From: Gari tellinella
Lineage: Eukaryota; Mollusca; Bivalvia; Cardiida; Psammobiidae
Direction of reading: 5' to 3'
Assembly: GCA_922989275.2 (NCBI GenBank)
Contig: OV277867.1
Location: 1,798,001-1,862,000 of the forward strand
Length of the DNA: 64,000 nt
Below the pieces are notes generated by a model. That model searched no databases. It was not told the origin of the DNA and saw only the letters and a program-made list of their open reading frames with translations. The translations under genes and the position numbers were made by a program. Positions 1 to 10,699 of the stretch are shown here, piece by piece. Each line of letters starts with the position of its first letter. Positions within the stretch are counted from its first letter, which is position 1.

Positions 1-87
1 TGCCCGGTGTGAGTAGTATTTGGAATAAATTCCCACATCTAAAACTATCGGATAAGACATTTTATTTAATATCTCAATAATGAAAAA

Positions 88-135
88 CAGTGGAGAAGAC
101 GCTATTCTTTTCCGTTTAAATGAAACACTACAGGC
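88..135 (+). repeat. M1 left-end fragment
   Basis: Begins with CAGTGGAGAAGACG and continues into the CCGTTTAAATG arm typical of M1, then loses similarity. The rest of 1-248 is AT-rich with nothing recognised. Confidence 0.5.
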
Positions 136-473
136 AAACATTATATTATATAGTGGAGGAAACGGCAATTGTTTTGAAAAGTTTAATAAAATATAAATAA
201 AAAAAAGAGAATAACAAACACTAACAGAACAGAACAAATACCGTTAACTAGGGGTGTTGCAATACGGTCAAAACCGAATTGCAATATATTGCAATACAGA
301 GGAACCGTATTGCAATTTATTGCAATATATTACATGTACTTGTAAGTACAAAAATGAATAGAAATTAGCCATGAAAACTTATTTATAGCATTGAAAGGAG
401 TGTTTTAGACTTAAGTATGCTGTGCATGCTATAATTGTCATAGTACTTCATTTAAATTAACAAGACATGCTTA

Positions 474-718
474 AAGTGGAGAATCTGTTATTCTTTCCCG
501 TTTAAACGCAAACGTACGCAAACGTAAAGCACTAAAACGTAGAAAAGAACAACTTTTGGACAATTCTGATCATTCTTGTTTATCTTGGTGACAAACAGTT
601 TGGAGCCTGATCAGACGCCGGGTTACCCGGCGTCTGATCTGGCTCCAAACTGTTTGCACTGCAAATAATAGTTTTAGCGTAACGCGTTTATAGGGAAAGA
701 ATAACAGATTCTCCACTG
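474..718 (+). mobile_element. M1 MITE copy
   Basis: Left end AAGTGGAGAATCTG, right end CAGATTCTCCACTG followed by TA, with a complete Core I palindrome between. It is flanked by a 38-bp direct repeat (437-474 and 727-764) that is far longer than a TA duplication. Confidence 0.85.
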
Positions 719-760
719 TAACAAGTGTCACAGTACTTCATTTAAATTAACAAGACATGC

Positions 761-987
761 TTAACCCTTTCCCCTATAGAAGCGCCTTTTAGCGGATATG
801 ATTTATTCCTCCGCTGAAGAAAATAGTTCCAATTTAATCAGCCAAGAATATATAGTATATGGAATATTTTCTATATTTTAGTACACAGAAGCTTAAAGCT
901 GGCTGAAAGTATTCTGCTTTACTTTCAACCTGCTTTAAGTGGTCAACTATCTTCAATACTAGAAATAGGCTATTAGGTAAGGGTTAA
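761..987 (+). mobile_element. M2 MITE copy
   Basis: TTAA on both sides; left end CCCTTTCCCCTATAG, right end GGTAAGGG. Core II is partly deleted in its left arm. TTAA target and CCCTTT ends are the piggyBac-type signature. Confidence 0.8.
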
Positions 988-1218
988 TGATACATAGAAT
1001 ATTGCAATACGGAAAACCAGTATTGCAGTTCGTGGTGTTAAGAGGCGTATTGCAATATAACAATTTTATCACATAAACGTTCAAGGTATAGAGTTCCGTA
1101 AATATCGTACGGCACACTGTTTATACTAAATTTTGAATCACCAAAATACTATACTATACTACGTCGACTGTAAAACGTTATAAGTATTGCCGTAGTGTTA
1201 CACCCCTACCGATAACTA

Positions 1219-1810
1219 CAGGGTGTTAAGAAAGTTCGTTCCTATTTAAAAAGAAAACTACAAAATGGATGTGACTGAAACTTTTTACTCAATACCCAGA
1301 GGGTCCTCTTTTGCTTTTAATCACATTTTTAAGACGCTTAGGCATATAATGGATTAATGAAGTAAGGTGATCTGGAGACAAACTGTCCCAGGTGTGACGT
1401 AGACGACGTCGTAGGGCTTTCATTGTCTTAGGGGTGGGTTATTGTACGCCTCGGTGTCCAGAATTCTCCAGAGATTGTCTATAACATTTAAATCTGAGGA
1501 GTTCCCTGGCCATTCTTCTTTGCCGATAGAGTTATCTAGATTGCCTCGACACCATTGCTGTGTGCTGGTGGCTGTGTGTGGTTCGGAGCACCATCTTGTT
1601 GAAAAATGGCTCGATTGGAATCTGGGACAAGTTTCCTACTGCTTATTTTACCGTCAGTGCAGGTTTAAGTTCTTTTTCAAGTATTTGACCATGATAGTAC
1701 TCAGTGTGAAAAATGATAGTACCACACTGTGAAAATATTACGTCGATCGGAAAGGTTTTTGGGTGGAATCACGGTAATTAAAAACAGGAACGAACTTTCT
1801 TAACACCCTG
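1219..1810 (-). mobile_element. Tc1/mariner-type element, decayed
   Basis: Perfect terminal inverted repeats of about 25 bp starting CAGGGTGTTAAGAAAG, flanked by TA on both sides. At 592 bp it is under half the length of an autonomous Tc1/mariner element. The minus strand still holds pieces of the transposase (see 1289-1700). Confidence 0.85.
1289..1700 (-). pseudogene. Tc1/mariner transposase, 3' part, frameshifted
   Basis: On the minus strand, different frames give successive pieces of a DDE transposase: EYYHGQILEKELKPAL, then IFQQDGAPNHT (the second catalytic Asp region), then WPGNSSDLNVIDNLW (the third catalytic region, with Asp-type spacing after WP) and a C-terminus ending MPKRLKNVIKSKRGPSGY with a stop at 1289. 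The helix-turn-helix N-terminal half is missing, and at least two frameshifts and a stop break the rest, so it is inactive. Confidence 0.85.
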
Positions 1811-2016
1811 TAGATTCAGCTTCAAGTATTCAGATATTTGCTTTGACGTTTTAGATTCTTGTTTCACTAACACAGATTAGTGGACATGCATGCTAATAGA
1901 ATTGTTGTACAGTTCTGGCTATTATAGATGGGATGTGTGCACACAATTTATTGTCAGTTTCTATGGCTACCGCAGCACGTGCAACAGACAATGTAAGTAC
2001 CGTTAAGGAAAAAATA

Positions 2017-2262
2017 CAGTGAAGAATGCGTTATTCTTTACCGCTTAAAAGCAAAAGAAACGCAAACGCAATGCAATAAAATGCAGAAAATGGCAATGCT
2101 TTGAAAAGTTTGAGGAATCGTTTTATAAAGTCGCAAACAGTTTGGAGCTTGGTCAGACGCCGGGTTACCCGGCGTCTGACCAAGCTTCAAACGGTTTGCA
2201 ATGGAAATAATTGCTCTAGCATAAACGCTGTTTTGGGGATAAGAATAACATATCCTCCACTG
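2017..2262 (+). mobile_element. M1 MITE copy
   Basis: TA-flanked, left CAGTGAAGAATG, right end TATCCTCCACTG, with a long Core I palindrome at about 2138-2200 whose arms read GTTTGGAGCTTGGTCAG, a diverged variant. Confidence 0.8.
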
Positions 2263-2553
2263 TACATCGCGCATGTGGTTTATGGAAAACACGCAGGCTT
2301 GAGAGTGTTGTGTTGTGCATGTGTACGTTCGTGTAATGAGGAATTAAACAGTGTTTGTCTCCAAATTAGTGTTTGTTCTTAGCGAGAAGAGTCAAATTTA
2401 GCAATAAATGGGGAAAACAGGATGACGGTGTACCTGCCTTAGAAGGCATGTTAGAGCATGCATCTTCCTGGGTGATAGTTGAGGGTGCGTCAGAATGCGT
2501 CAACAAGGGCGGACATGCAAGCGTACAGTGGAAAAAGCGATCTTCTTTCTCAA

Positions 2554-2806
2554 TTAACCCTTTCCCCTATAGAAGCGCCTTTTAGCGAATATGATTTATT
2601 CATCCGCTGAAGAAAATAGTTCCAATTTTATCAGTCATGAATATATATTACAGGAAATAGTTTCTATATTCTAGAACATGATAGCTTAAAGCAGGCTGAA
2701 AGTAAAGCAGAATGCGCCTCAGGGCGCATTCTGCTTTACTTTTAACCTGCTTTAAGTAGTCACATATCTTCAATATTATAACTAGGCTATCAGGTAAAGG
2801 GTTATT
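2554..2806 (+). mobile_element. M2 MITE copy nested in M1
   Basis: Left TTAA plus CCCTTTCCCCTATAG; perfect Core II centred on CGCCTCAGGGCG at about 2720; right end GGTAAAGGG followed by TTAT instead of TTAA. Confidence 0.82.
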
Positions 2807-2884
2807 GCGTTTATGCTGAACACTTTAGTCCATTACAGACAGTAAGAAACACTATCAGACGCCGGGTTACCTCGTGTCTGATCA

Positions 2885-3107
2885 GGGGCCGTATTCCAGT
2901 AGCATCTTAAGATTTTCCTTAAAAATAAGAAATTTCAACAAAAAAAATCTTAGGTTAGAAAATAATTTTCTTAACCTTAAAGTCGTATTCCAGTAGCCAC
3001 TTAAGAAATTTTTTATTTATAAGGGAAAAAATAGCGGATTTAAGGAGAAAATGTTTAACTTAAGAATTATTTGTATCTTAAGATGCTACTGGAATACGGC
3101 CCCAGGT
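2885..3107. mobile_element. Inverted-repeat element with CCGTATTCCAGTAG ends
   Basis: Terminal arms of about 27 bp (GGGGCCGTATTCCAGTAG and its complement) flank an AT-rich interior with an internal partial copy of the end at about 2982. The family is not recognised and the target duplication is unclear. Inserted in an older M1. Confidence 0.6.
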
Positions 3108-3288
3108 TCCTAACTTTTAGATGATCAGATATATTGTTTTCAATTGCCATTGTTGCACTGGGGTTGCGTTTGGTTTCGTTTAAACGGTAAAGAAAAATAT
3201 TCTTTCTTCTGTATGTCAGTCAGACCTTTTACATTGTTGGTCAGCAAGAAGGATGAACGGGATGGGTGTGACATCTTTCAGCTGAGCA

Positions 3289-3522
3289 CAGAGGAGAAGA
3301 CGTTATTCTTCCATGTTTAAACGCAGACAAAATGCAAACACATAGCAATAAATTTTATTTATACATTCCAAACGATTTATTTTAATCTGAGTGACAAGCA
3401 GTTTGGAGACTGATCAGACGCCGGGTTTCCCGGCGTCTGATCTGGCTCCAAACTGTTTGCAATGGAAATAATAGTTTTAGCGTAAATGCGCTTATTGGGA
3501 AAGAATAACGTTTTCTCCACTG
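3289..3522 (+). mobile_element. M1 MITE copy
   Basis: Left CAGAGGAGAAGACG, right CGTTTTCTCCACTG followed by TA. Core I is intact (GACGCCGGG...CCCGGCGTC). Confidence 0.82.
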
Positions 3523-3809
3523 TATGCTAAAACACATACCAACCTTCCTAGGTTTGTCACTTTCTGACGCTTCCGTGTATAAACTATAGGACAAACAACA
3601 GGAATTTCGAGATCTTTCAAAGTTTAAAACTCTTAAAAACCGCATTCGAAAATAGACAACGGTTCAACAAAGTTATGATAAATATGCCATGCCTATGAAC
3701 ACGATTGAAAACACCCTTTATGAGATATGTCCAATGTCGGTCACTATCGGTAACTGGGGCTTCTAAGTAAAACACCATTTGAACCTAGTGCCTATCAAAG
3801 GAGACATTG

Positions 3810-4220
3810 GTCGTATTCGAATCAGGACAACTATCGCGTTAGTTGGAATAGTTGTCAACAAGTTCTATTCGAATCCCCACTTGATGTTTTCCGTTGACAA
3901 AATGTTGTCAAACCCTAAAATCGAGCGTTGATTTAGTCACGTGACCGTGTGATTAGTGTCACTAGATAAAAAAACATAAAGACCCTCTCAATTAATCGAA
4001 TGGATGCAGATCACATGGCATTATATGCGTATATAAAAATTGAGAGCATTACGACTGTTTTAACGGGTGTTTGATGCATTTCCATTCGTCCGGAAGTACA
4101 AAGTTTTCGTTGACTACAATTTCTATTCGAGTCGGGCCAAAATCGTTGACATCAGTAAATCTTCGCGCATTTGCTCCGCCCACTTTTCGTTGACAACACA
4201 CTCGATGATTCGAATACGAC
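3810..4220. mobile_element. 411-bp element with 5-bp target duplication
   Basis: Ends GTCGTATTCGAATC and its complement, flanked by CATTG at 3805-3809 and 4221-4225. The interior has several GTTGACAAC-type motifs. No coding capacity. The superfamily is not assigned. Confidence 0.6.
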
Positions 4221-4235
4221 CATTGACAAACTATA

Positions 4236-4414
4236 GGCCGTAAGACGCATTCTGCTTTACTTTGAGCCTGCTTTAAGCTACCATTTGCTAGGATATAGAA
4301 AATAATTCTTATGATACATAATTATGACTGTATAAATTGGATTTATTTTCTTCAGTGGATGAATGAATTCAAGGCATAAAAAGGTGTATTTATTAGGTAC
4401 ATGTAATGGGTTAA
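4236..4414 (-). mobile_element. M2 right-half fragment
   Basis: Starts inside Core II (GCATTCTGCTTTACTTTGAG) and runs through the TTCTTCAGTGGATGAATG segment to GGGTTAA at 4414. The left half is missing. Confidence 0.6.
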
Positions 4415-4551
4415 ACAATTTGAGAATGCATCTGGTGACACTCAAACCTTTTCTGCAATCGCATTGACGGGTTTGTCAAATAAACATAAATCTGTATATT
4501 AGGCTTCGTTGGTAAAACATTTTTGATATTGTTGAGCAGACGGTCATAGTA

Positions 4552-4804
4552 CAATGGAGAAAACGTTATTCTTTCCTAATAAACGCGTTTACGCTAAAAC
4601 TATTAATTCCACTGCAAACAGATTGGAGCCAGATCAGACGCAGGGTAACCCGGCGTCTGATCAGGCTCCAAACTGTTTGCCACTAAGATAAATATAATTC
4701 GTCAGAATTGTCAAAAAGTTGTACCTTTCTACGTTTTAGTTTTTTGCGTTTGCGTTTGCGTTTCGTTAGTGTTTAAACGGGAAAGAATAACGTTTTCTCC
4801 ACTG
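4552..4804 (-). mobile_element. M1 MITE copy
   Basis: TA-flanked, CAATGGAGAAAACG to CGTTTTCTCCACTG. Core I is intact, with CAGGGTAACCCGG at its centre. Confidence 0.85.
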
Positions 4805-5075
4805 TACTAAATGGTTCAATATTATAAAACAATATTGAAGTACTTACTACAATGTGGGTTGACAGCGAAATTTAAAAGTGTAGTTAATGTATTTTTAAAT
4901 ATATGTCATAGGTGTCATATTGAAACGTATCATAATGATACAACAATTTCTCCCAAAATATTTTATTACATTTGATAGTGGGCCTTGTAACCGATTTTTA
5001 TAGAAACGTTGTAAATTGTAGAAAATTACTACAATAAGGGTTAACAGTGAAAATTCAAAGTGTTGTAAAGTTCTA

Positions 5076-5327
5076 TTAACCCTTTCCCCAATAGAAGCGC
5101 TTTTTAGCGTGTTTTATTTATTCATCCGCTGAAGAAAATAGTTCCAATTTAATCAGTTATGAAGATATATGATAGGGAATCTTTTCTATATTCTAGCACA
5201 TGATAGCTTAAAGCAGGCTGAAAGTAAAGCAGAATGTGCCTTAAGGCACATTCTGCTTTACTTTCAACCTGCTTTAAGAAGTCACCTATCTTCAATACCA
5301 GAAATAGACTATCAGGTAAAGGGTTAA
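5076..5327 (+). mobile_element. M2 MITE copy
   Basis: TTAA on both sides, CCCTTTCCCCAATAG left and GGTAAAGGG right. Core II is perfect, centred on TGCCTTAAGGCA. Confidence 0.88.
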
Positions 5328-5925
5328 GCATGTCATATATGTTCAATTGCAACGAAATTTTGAGTAAACGCGGCGTATGATCAGGATCCAAATTGTTTCA
5401 TACTTATTTCAATATTTCGTAAGCCAAACAAAAATACTTAAAATTTATATTTGATAAATAAAAGCAAACAACAAATATTTAAAATTGATGACATCATGGC
5501 AGTGATAGGGTTTATGAAGGCTAATGGAATAATAGGCGGCACAGGACTAGTTGGCACCCGTAGGACTAGCGATTTTACCGGAGAACTCTTTGTCATTAGA
5601 ATTTTTTCAGCCTAGATCAGGAGTCTATAAGAACACATCTTAATTAAAAGGCTATTAATTTGGGTTGATAAAAGATAGGCCAAGATCTTTTTGTTGATAC
5701 AAGGTCTCGACGTTCCGTCCTCGACATCCGGATGGTATATTCTTTCTTGTTTGCTTAGCTGGAGGTCTTCCCCTATGCTAATTATGTCAGGCATTCAACG
5801 CCTCCATATAACCTATATGTGCGGTACAATCCCCACCAAGATACCCCTGGTAAAATGAGTATTAATTGCTGAATAAACCAGATCGTGCATATTCAACTAA
5901 ACCATTCACTGCCTTACCGAAAGTA
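5328..5925. other. Unassigned stretch
   Basis: AT-rich sequence with one short Core I-like remnant at about 5368-5398 (ATGATCAGGATCC). No gene, RNA or complete element recognised. Confidence 0.4.
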
Positions 5926-6281
5926 CAGCGCTCCCTCTCTACAACGACACCCAATTGGAGACAAAAATGATGTGCGTTGTTCGGGGGAAGTCGTTATAGG
6001 GAGTGAAATTGGCTACATTTGCAAACAGCTTGAACCCAGATCAGACGCCGCGTAAGGCGGCGTCTGATCTGGATTCAAACTGTTTGTTATTAGTCATTAA
6101 GTTTTTTCTGTCAAAATGCCTAATATGTAACTTTGAGAAAAACAGCAGACGACCATTTTAAGCAGACAATATTGCAGACGTGAAAAGGTTGGACATATTT
6201 GTTTTGTTTGGGAAACAACGGCAAGTGTTGTTGTAAGGAGGGAGTCGTTGTTGGGAGGGCCGTTGTAGAGAGGGAACACTT
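5926..6281 (+). mobile_element. M4 MITE copy
   Basis: Left CAGCGCTCCCTCTCTAC after TA; right GTAGAGAGGGAACAC before TTAG. The Core I-type palindrome has arms AACAGCTTGAACCCAGATC and centre GCCGCGTAAGGCGGC. The family differs from M1 in ends and arms. Confidence 0.8.
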
Positions 6282-6412
6282 TAGTCCACATCTGTGTACA
6301 ATTACCTAATAGAGATCTACATTTCAAAATGAGGCGCTATCTGTCACTCTTAGGACGGCAACTGTCAGAAAATAGTATGTCATTACAGGGGATCATTGAT
6401 CGGGACTACATA

Positions 6413-6658
6413 CAGTGGAGATTCTGTTATTCTTTTCCAATAAACGCGTTTACGCTAAAACTATTATTTGCAGTGCAAACAGTTTGGAGCCAGATCAGAC
6501 GCCGGGTAACCCGGCGTCTGTTCAGGCTCCAAACTGTTTGCCACCAAGATAAACAAGAATTATCAGAATTGTCCAAAAGTTGTTCTTTTCTACGTTTTAG
6601 TGCTTTGCGTGTGCGTACGTTTGCGTTTAAACGGGAAAGAATAACAGATTCTCTACTG
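6413..6658 (-). mobile_element. M1 MITE copy
   Basis: TA-flanked, CAGTGGAGATTCTG to CAGATTCTCTACTG. Core I is intact. Part of a short unrelated-looking ORF in this copy is a palindrome translation and not a gene. Confidence 0.88.
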
Positions 6659-6997
6659 TAGCACGAGTGCAATGGTTGTTTGCAAATAGTTTGGATCCTG
6701 ATCTGACGCCGTGTAACGCGGTGTCTTATCAGAATGGAAACAGTTTGATACGCATTACAATATTACTTTTGCCAATTTACACTAAATTTGACTTTGAGGT
6801 CCTGCATTTGACAAAGCTGATTTTTATTTTAAAAATTGAATTTGAAAAGTAAAAGTATATTTTACAACCGCAACTTTAGGAAACGTATTTTTAAATCGCG
6901 CTATTCGTCTGTTTTTGTGTTCAAACCCATAATTTCAAAACAATATGTCACATCATTACAACCATGGTATTTATAAACAAAATAAACTTTATTTCAA

Positions 6998-7090
6998 TAA
7001 ATTCCGAAGATTTCGGAAAAAGTCTGTAGATCCGTAAAAATTAAGAAAAATCCGAAGATTTCGGAACAATTTGGAGAAATGGCAGCCCTG
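6998..7090 (+). mobile_element. Truncated M7-like right end
   Basis: Ends with GAGAAATGGCAGCCCTG like M7, with repeated AATCCGAAGATTTCGG. Flanked by TTTCAA (6992-6997 and 7091-7096), a possible 6-bp duplication, but the left M7 end is absent. Tentative. Confidence 0.35.
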
Positions 7091-7212
7091 TTTCAAATCA
7101 TAAGAATAGTCCATGCCTTGATTTTTAAGGTTTTCTTTTACAATACATATTGCAAAATGGAAAAAAAAACCAATCGTCTCTGATTAGAGGGCTCATATAC
7201 TGATTTCATGGG

Positions 7213-7495
7213 ACACAGAAAAGGACAACTTATCGACAATTTTGACTATTCATGTTGATCTGAGAGGCAAACAGTTTGGAGCCTGATCAGACGCCGGGTA
7301 GAAGAACTAAATAAGCTTTAGCTTTCATTCTAATCCTATAATAGATATGTTGTATATTTTATGTATCTGTACATTTTCTGAAATAAATATGTTTAAACTA
7401 ACCCGGCGTCTGATCTGGCTCCAAACTGTTTGCAATTGAAAAAATAGATTTAGCGTAAACGCGTTTATTGGGAAAGAGTAACGTTTTCTCCACTG
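7213..7495 (+). mobile_element. M1 copy, left-truncated, with an insert at the palindrome centre
   Basis: The left end is lost; the right end CGTTTTCTCCACTG is followed by TA. Core I is split at its centre: GCCGGGTA ends at about 7301 and TAACCCGGC resumes at about 7399, with about 97 bp of AT-rich DNA between two TA dinucleotides. Confidence 0.7.
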
Positions 7496-7697
7496 TATAC
7501 TGTTTTCATGGGACAAGTATGAGTATACGCTTGACAGGTACACAGTTTGGAAAGATACGTAAAATTGTCACCATGGTTCAAAATGTTCATTTTGTTTGCT
7601 TAAAGCTGATAGAATGTAAACGGCTTAAACCTCACAAATATGGATACAGACCTTCCAAAATCCCGAACAGATTGCTAAGTCAAGAAAGGTCCGTTTT

Positions 7698-8182
7698 TTA
7701 ATCCGATCACTGTCAATGACTCTAAAAGGTGCATTTGCAATCAGTTTTGATCATGATCAGATACTGTGTTACGCGGCGTCTGGTCCTGACACGGATTGAG
7801 ACTCGTTTCGATTTTTTTCAGTCATGCTTAACCCTTTGAACCCTAGTCCCGCATATAGGCGTCCTTTTCAAACAGTGTACATGTGAATAGTATACTTGTC
7901 CTATGCAAACAGTGAAGACCCAGATCAGAGGGCTCCGAGAGGAGCCCTCTGATCAGGGTCTTCACTGTTTGTCATAATGCCTAACATTGACAAAAACAAC
8001 CCTTAAAAGTCTAAAATGGACTAGACTAAAATGGAAACTGGAATTGTCCATTTAAAGTTTCAGGGAGGAAAGAGTTAATTCTAACTTTAAAATGATATTG
8101 CAGACAACATTTTTGAGGCAGACGACAATATGGCGATGAAGGGATAAAAATCTCACAATAACTTTGATCATGAAAGGCTTAA
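7698..8182 (+). mobile_element. M5 MITE copy with nested M3
   Basis: Left TTAATCCGATCACTGTCAATG, diverged Core I at about 7735-7790 (GATCATGATCAGATAC), right end CATGAAAGGCTTAA. M3 at 7828-8078 is inserted at an internal TTAA. Confidence 0.6.
7828..8078 (+). mobile_element. M3 MITE copy
   Basis: TTAA on both sides, left CCCTTTGAACCCTAGTCCCG, right GGAGGAAAGAG. The palindrome has arms CAAACAGTGAAGACCC and AGATCAGAGGGCTCC with centre GAGA. Nearly identical to the copy at 19470. Confidence 0.88.
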
Positions 8183-9134
8183 GGGTGTATCAATGTCGTG
8201 AAGTTAAGAAATTTTCAAAGTATATATGAAAACACTCTATTATGATGGTTTTGTATTGAAGAGCTATTTAAGATGAATGAAAAAAAAAGAAAAAGTGTAC
8301 ATTTTGGTGAACAACAGTTGGCTCCATGGCCATGTAAAATTTACCCCACCAACTTTCTCTTATTTTGTCCTTTTCAAACAGCCCGCTTCAATAAAATCCA
8401 TTTTAAATGAAAACAAATATGATAATTTGATTTTGTGTTATTTATATCCTATCTATGGTAGTATTTCTTCAAACAAAAACTAATTTAAGAAAAAACAGGC
8501 ACCAAATGTGAAATTTATAAAGCTCTAAATATCATCGATATGGTACTTTTTTGTAAATTTTGTAAGGGGCGATAACTCTTTTTACTTTAATAACTCAAAA
8601 TTTTCAACACTGACCTTTCAATTTCTTTTCATATTTTGAACTGCCTTAGCATTGGCTTTCATTTGGTAGAATATAAGAAAAAGTTTAATACTAGAACTAT
8701 TTCATTTTCTAACTTTTTTAATTTTTTTTTTCATAAAATAAAATATCTAATAAAATCATGCCCTATAAAAGGATATTTTTGATATTCGAGGATCCATATT
8801 ATTCAAACCTAGTGCCTGCTTTGTCTACATTTGGTTTCTATATGTGAAAATACCACCATAGACATGAAATAAATAATGAAAACCCAAATTACCATGTTTG
8901 TTTTGTCTTGAAATAGATTTTACTGAAGCTTGTACTCTGAATGGGTAAAATTTGAGAGAAAAAGTCCAAATTTGACATACCTTTTTCAAATCGCTGTAGC
9001 TAAAAAAAAAGGACACCACCATATATTTTTTTCTCCATTTTTTCATTCATCATAAATAGCCCTTCCAAAAAAACATGATAGAAAAAAAGTTTGGTACTTT
9101 GAAAATATCGCTTATGGGTTGGATGCACCCTTAA
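8179..9134. mobile_element. 956-bp TTAA element with long inverted ends
   Basis: TTAA at both ends, then GGGTGTATC / GATGCACCC. The two outer thirds (about 350 bp each) are diverged inverted copies of each other. Translated, both arms give related frames (ASIKSILNENKYDNL and ASVKSISRQNKHGNL), which is a product of the inverted repeat. No transposase seen. The left TTAA is shared with the end of the M5 copy. Confidence 0.6.
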
Positions 9135-9154
9135 GAGACTTAGTGTTATACATA

Positions 9155-9402
9155 CAGTGGAGAATCTGTTATTCTTTCCCGTTTAAACGCAAACGTACGC
9201 AAACGCATTGCACTAAAACACAGAAAAGGACAACTTATCGATAATTTTGACTATTCATGTTGATCTGAGAGGCAAACAGTTTGGAGCCTGATCAGACGCC
9301 GGGTTACCCGGCGTCTGATCTGGCTCCAAACTGTTTTTGCAATGGAAGTAATAGATTTAGAGTAAACGCGTTTATTGGGAAAGAATAACGTTTTCTCCAC
9401 TG
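9155..9402 (+). mobile_element. M1 MITE copy, hybrid ends
   Basis: TA-flanked. The left end is the AATCTG subtype (CAGTGGAGAATCTG), the right end the AAAACG subtype (CGTTTTCTCCACTG). Core I is intact. Confidence 0.88.
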
Positions 9403-10196
9403 TAAGTAAAGTGGGGAAGGCGCCGGAACTAATCGCACATGAAATAAAATAAAGTGGCAGTTTTTTAAAATATAAATATAGCTCTACAAATGTATATCGA
9501 TCTATGTACGTGTATATACATGTACACAATATATCAAAAGCAGAGTCGCAAACAATATGACCACGGTCTATGCGTATAACGCATTTGAAATAAGTATTTT
9601 TAAATTCAGCTCAAATCTGACCAATCAAAAACTTAAGAAAGCTCTTACGCTAATCTCAAACGGTTTTATTTATGCAATGACTTCAAATTGTTTGCCTTGC
9701 TTGTTTTAAACAATTCGTCGCCTTTCAACAAAAGCAATCTAAATGTTATTGCATAGAGCTTGCGCTCAGTTTTGTTGAAACGTCCGAGGGAAAGTAGAGC
9801 GTGTTCGCCACGTGTAAGTACCAAGACAACCTTCTGGTATATCTTGGTATTTGTTTATATACTGGTATTTGCCTACCCCGATTGTTATATCTATATGGAA
9901 CGTCACAAACTATCAAATTTCATTTTAAATCAATTATTAAATGAAACTTTGTTTAACCCGGTGACTGCCTTGACTCTGAGTTTACTCGCATGTGAACAAC
10001 GTCTTGATCCTGACCAGTCGCCGAATATATTAGCGTCTGGTTAGGGTTTAAACAGTCTGACACTTACATCAATGTTTCTTTAGTCAACATGAATATAATC
10101 TAAATGTGAGAAATTAAAGCAGCTGGGGAATTTTTAAGTGGACGATATCTATGCAGTGAAAGGGCCAAAGTCAATTATATTTCACGGCCATGATTA
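9403..10196. other. Unassigned stretch
   Basis: AT-rich, no recognisable gene. A remnant near 9995-10060 (CGTCTTGATCCTGACCAG...GTTTAAACAGTC) resembles a much diverged Core I. Confidence 0.35.
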
Positions 10197-10432
10197 CAGT
10201 GGAGAAAACATTATTCTTTCCCGTTTAAACGCAAACGAAACGCAAACGCAAAGCACTAAAGTCTAAAACGTAGAAAAGTACAACTTTTGGACAATTATGA
10301 TAATTCATGTTTATCTTGGTGGCAAACAGTTTTGAGCCTGATCAGTCTGATCTGGCTCCAAACTGTTTGCAATGGAAATAATAGATTTAGCGTAAACGCA
10401 TTTATTGGGAAAGAATAACGTTTTCTCCACTG
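10197..10432 (+). mobile_element. M1 MITE copy with collapsed palindrome centre
   Basis: CAGTGGAGAAAACATT to CGTTTTCTCCACTG, TA-flanked. Core I lacks its GC-rich tip: GCCTGATCAG is joined directly to TCTGATCTGG, as expected from deletion at a hairpin. Confidence 0.85.
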
Positions 10433-10436
10433 TAAA

Positions 10437-10699
10437 CAGTGAAGTATTCCTCCCTAACAAACACGTTTGTGCTAAATAAATCATTACCATTGCAAACAGT
10501 TTGGAACCTGATCAGACGCCAGGTAACTTTCCTGGCGTCTAATTAGGTTAAAAAATGTTGCTAATCAAGCCAAAGTAAACTTGATTTTCTCACTTTTAAG
10601 ACAATGCATTTTGCTGTTTGTTTCGTTTTTAAACGGCGTAGAACTGTAGTATCTTTGTTTTCCTGTATAAAACGCTGTAGAATAACGTCTTTTCCACTG
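10437..10699 (-). mobile_element. M1 MITE copy, diverged
   Basis: Starts CAGTGAAGTATTCC four bases after the previous copy and ends GTCTTTTCCACTG. Core I has an altered tip (GGCGTC arms around CAGGTAACTTTCCTG). Confidence 0.65.

Larger units (their letters stand above)
249..1208. mobile_element. hAT-like non-autonomous element with nested M1 and M2
   Basis: Ends TAGGGGTGT...ACACCCCTA with imperfect 8-bp flanking duplication (CCGTTAAC at 241-248, CCGATAAC at 1209-1216), the hAT signature. The interior carries repeated TATTGCAATA-type motifs near both ends. M1 (474-718) and M2 (761-987) are inserted inside. No transposase is visible. Confidence 0.6.
2525..3212 (-). mobile_element. Old M1 copy split by two later insertions
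   Basis: The left end CAGTGGAAAAAGCG is at 2525; Core I halves are at about 2855-2884 and downstream of 3108; the right end reads GTTTAAACGGTAAAG to about 3212. An M2 copy (2554-2806) and an inverted-repeat element (2885-3107) sit inside it, which dates this copy as older than both. Confidence 0.6.

Noticed and set aside
1442..1732. 96-codon frame on the + strand
   Set aside because: It overlaps the minus-strand transposase remnant, which explains the openness; no + strand family recognised.
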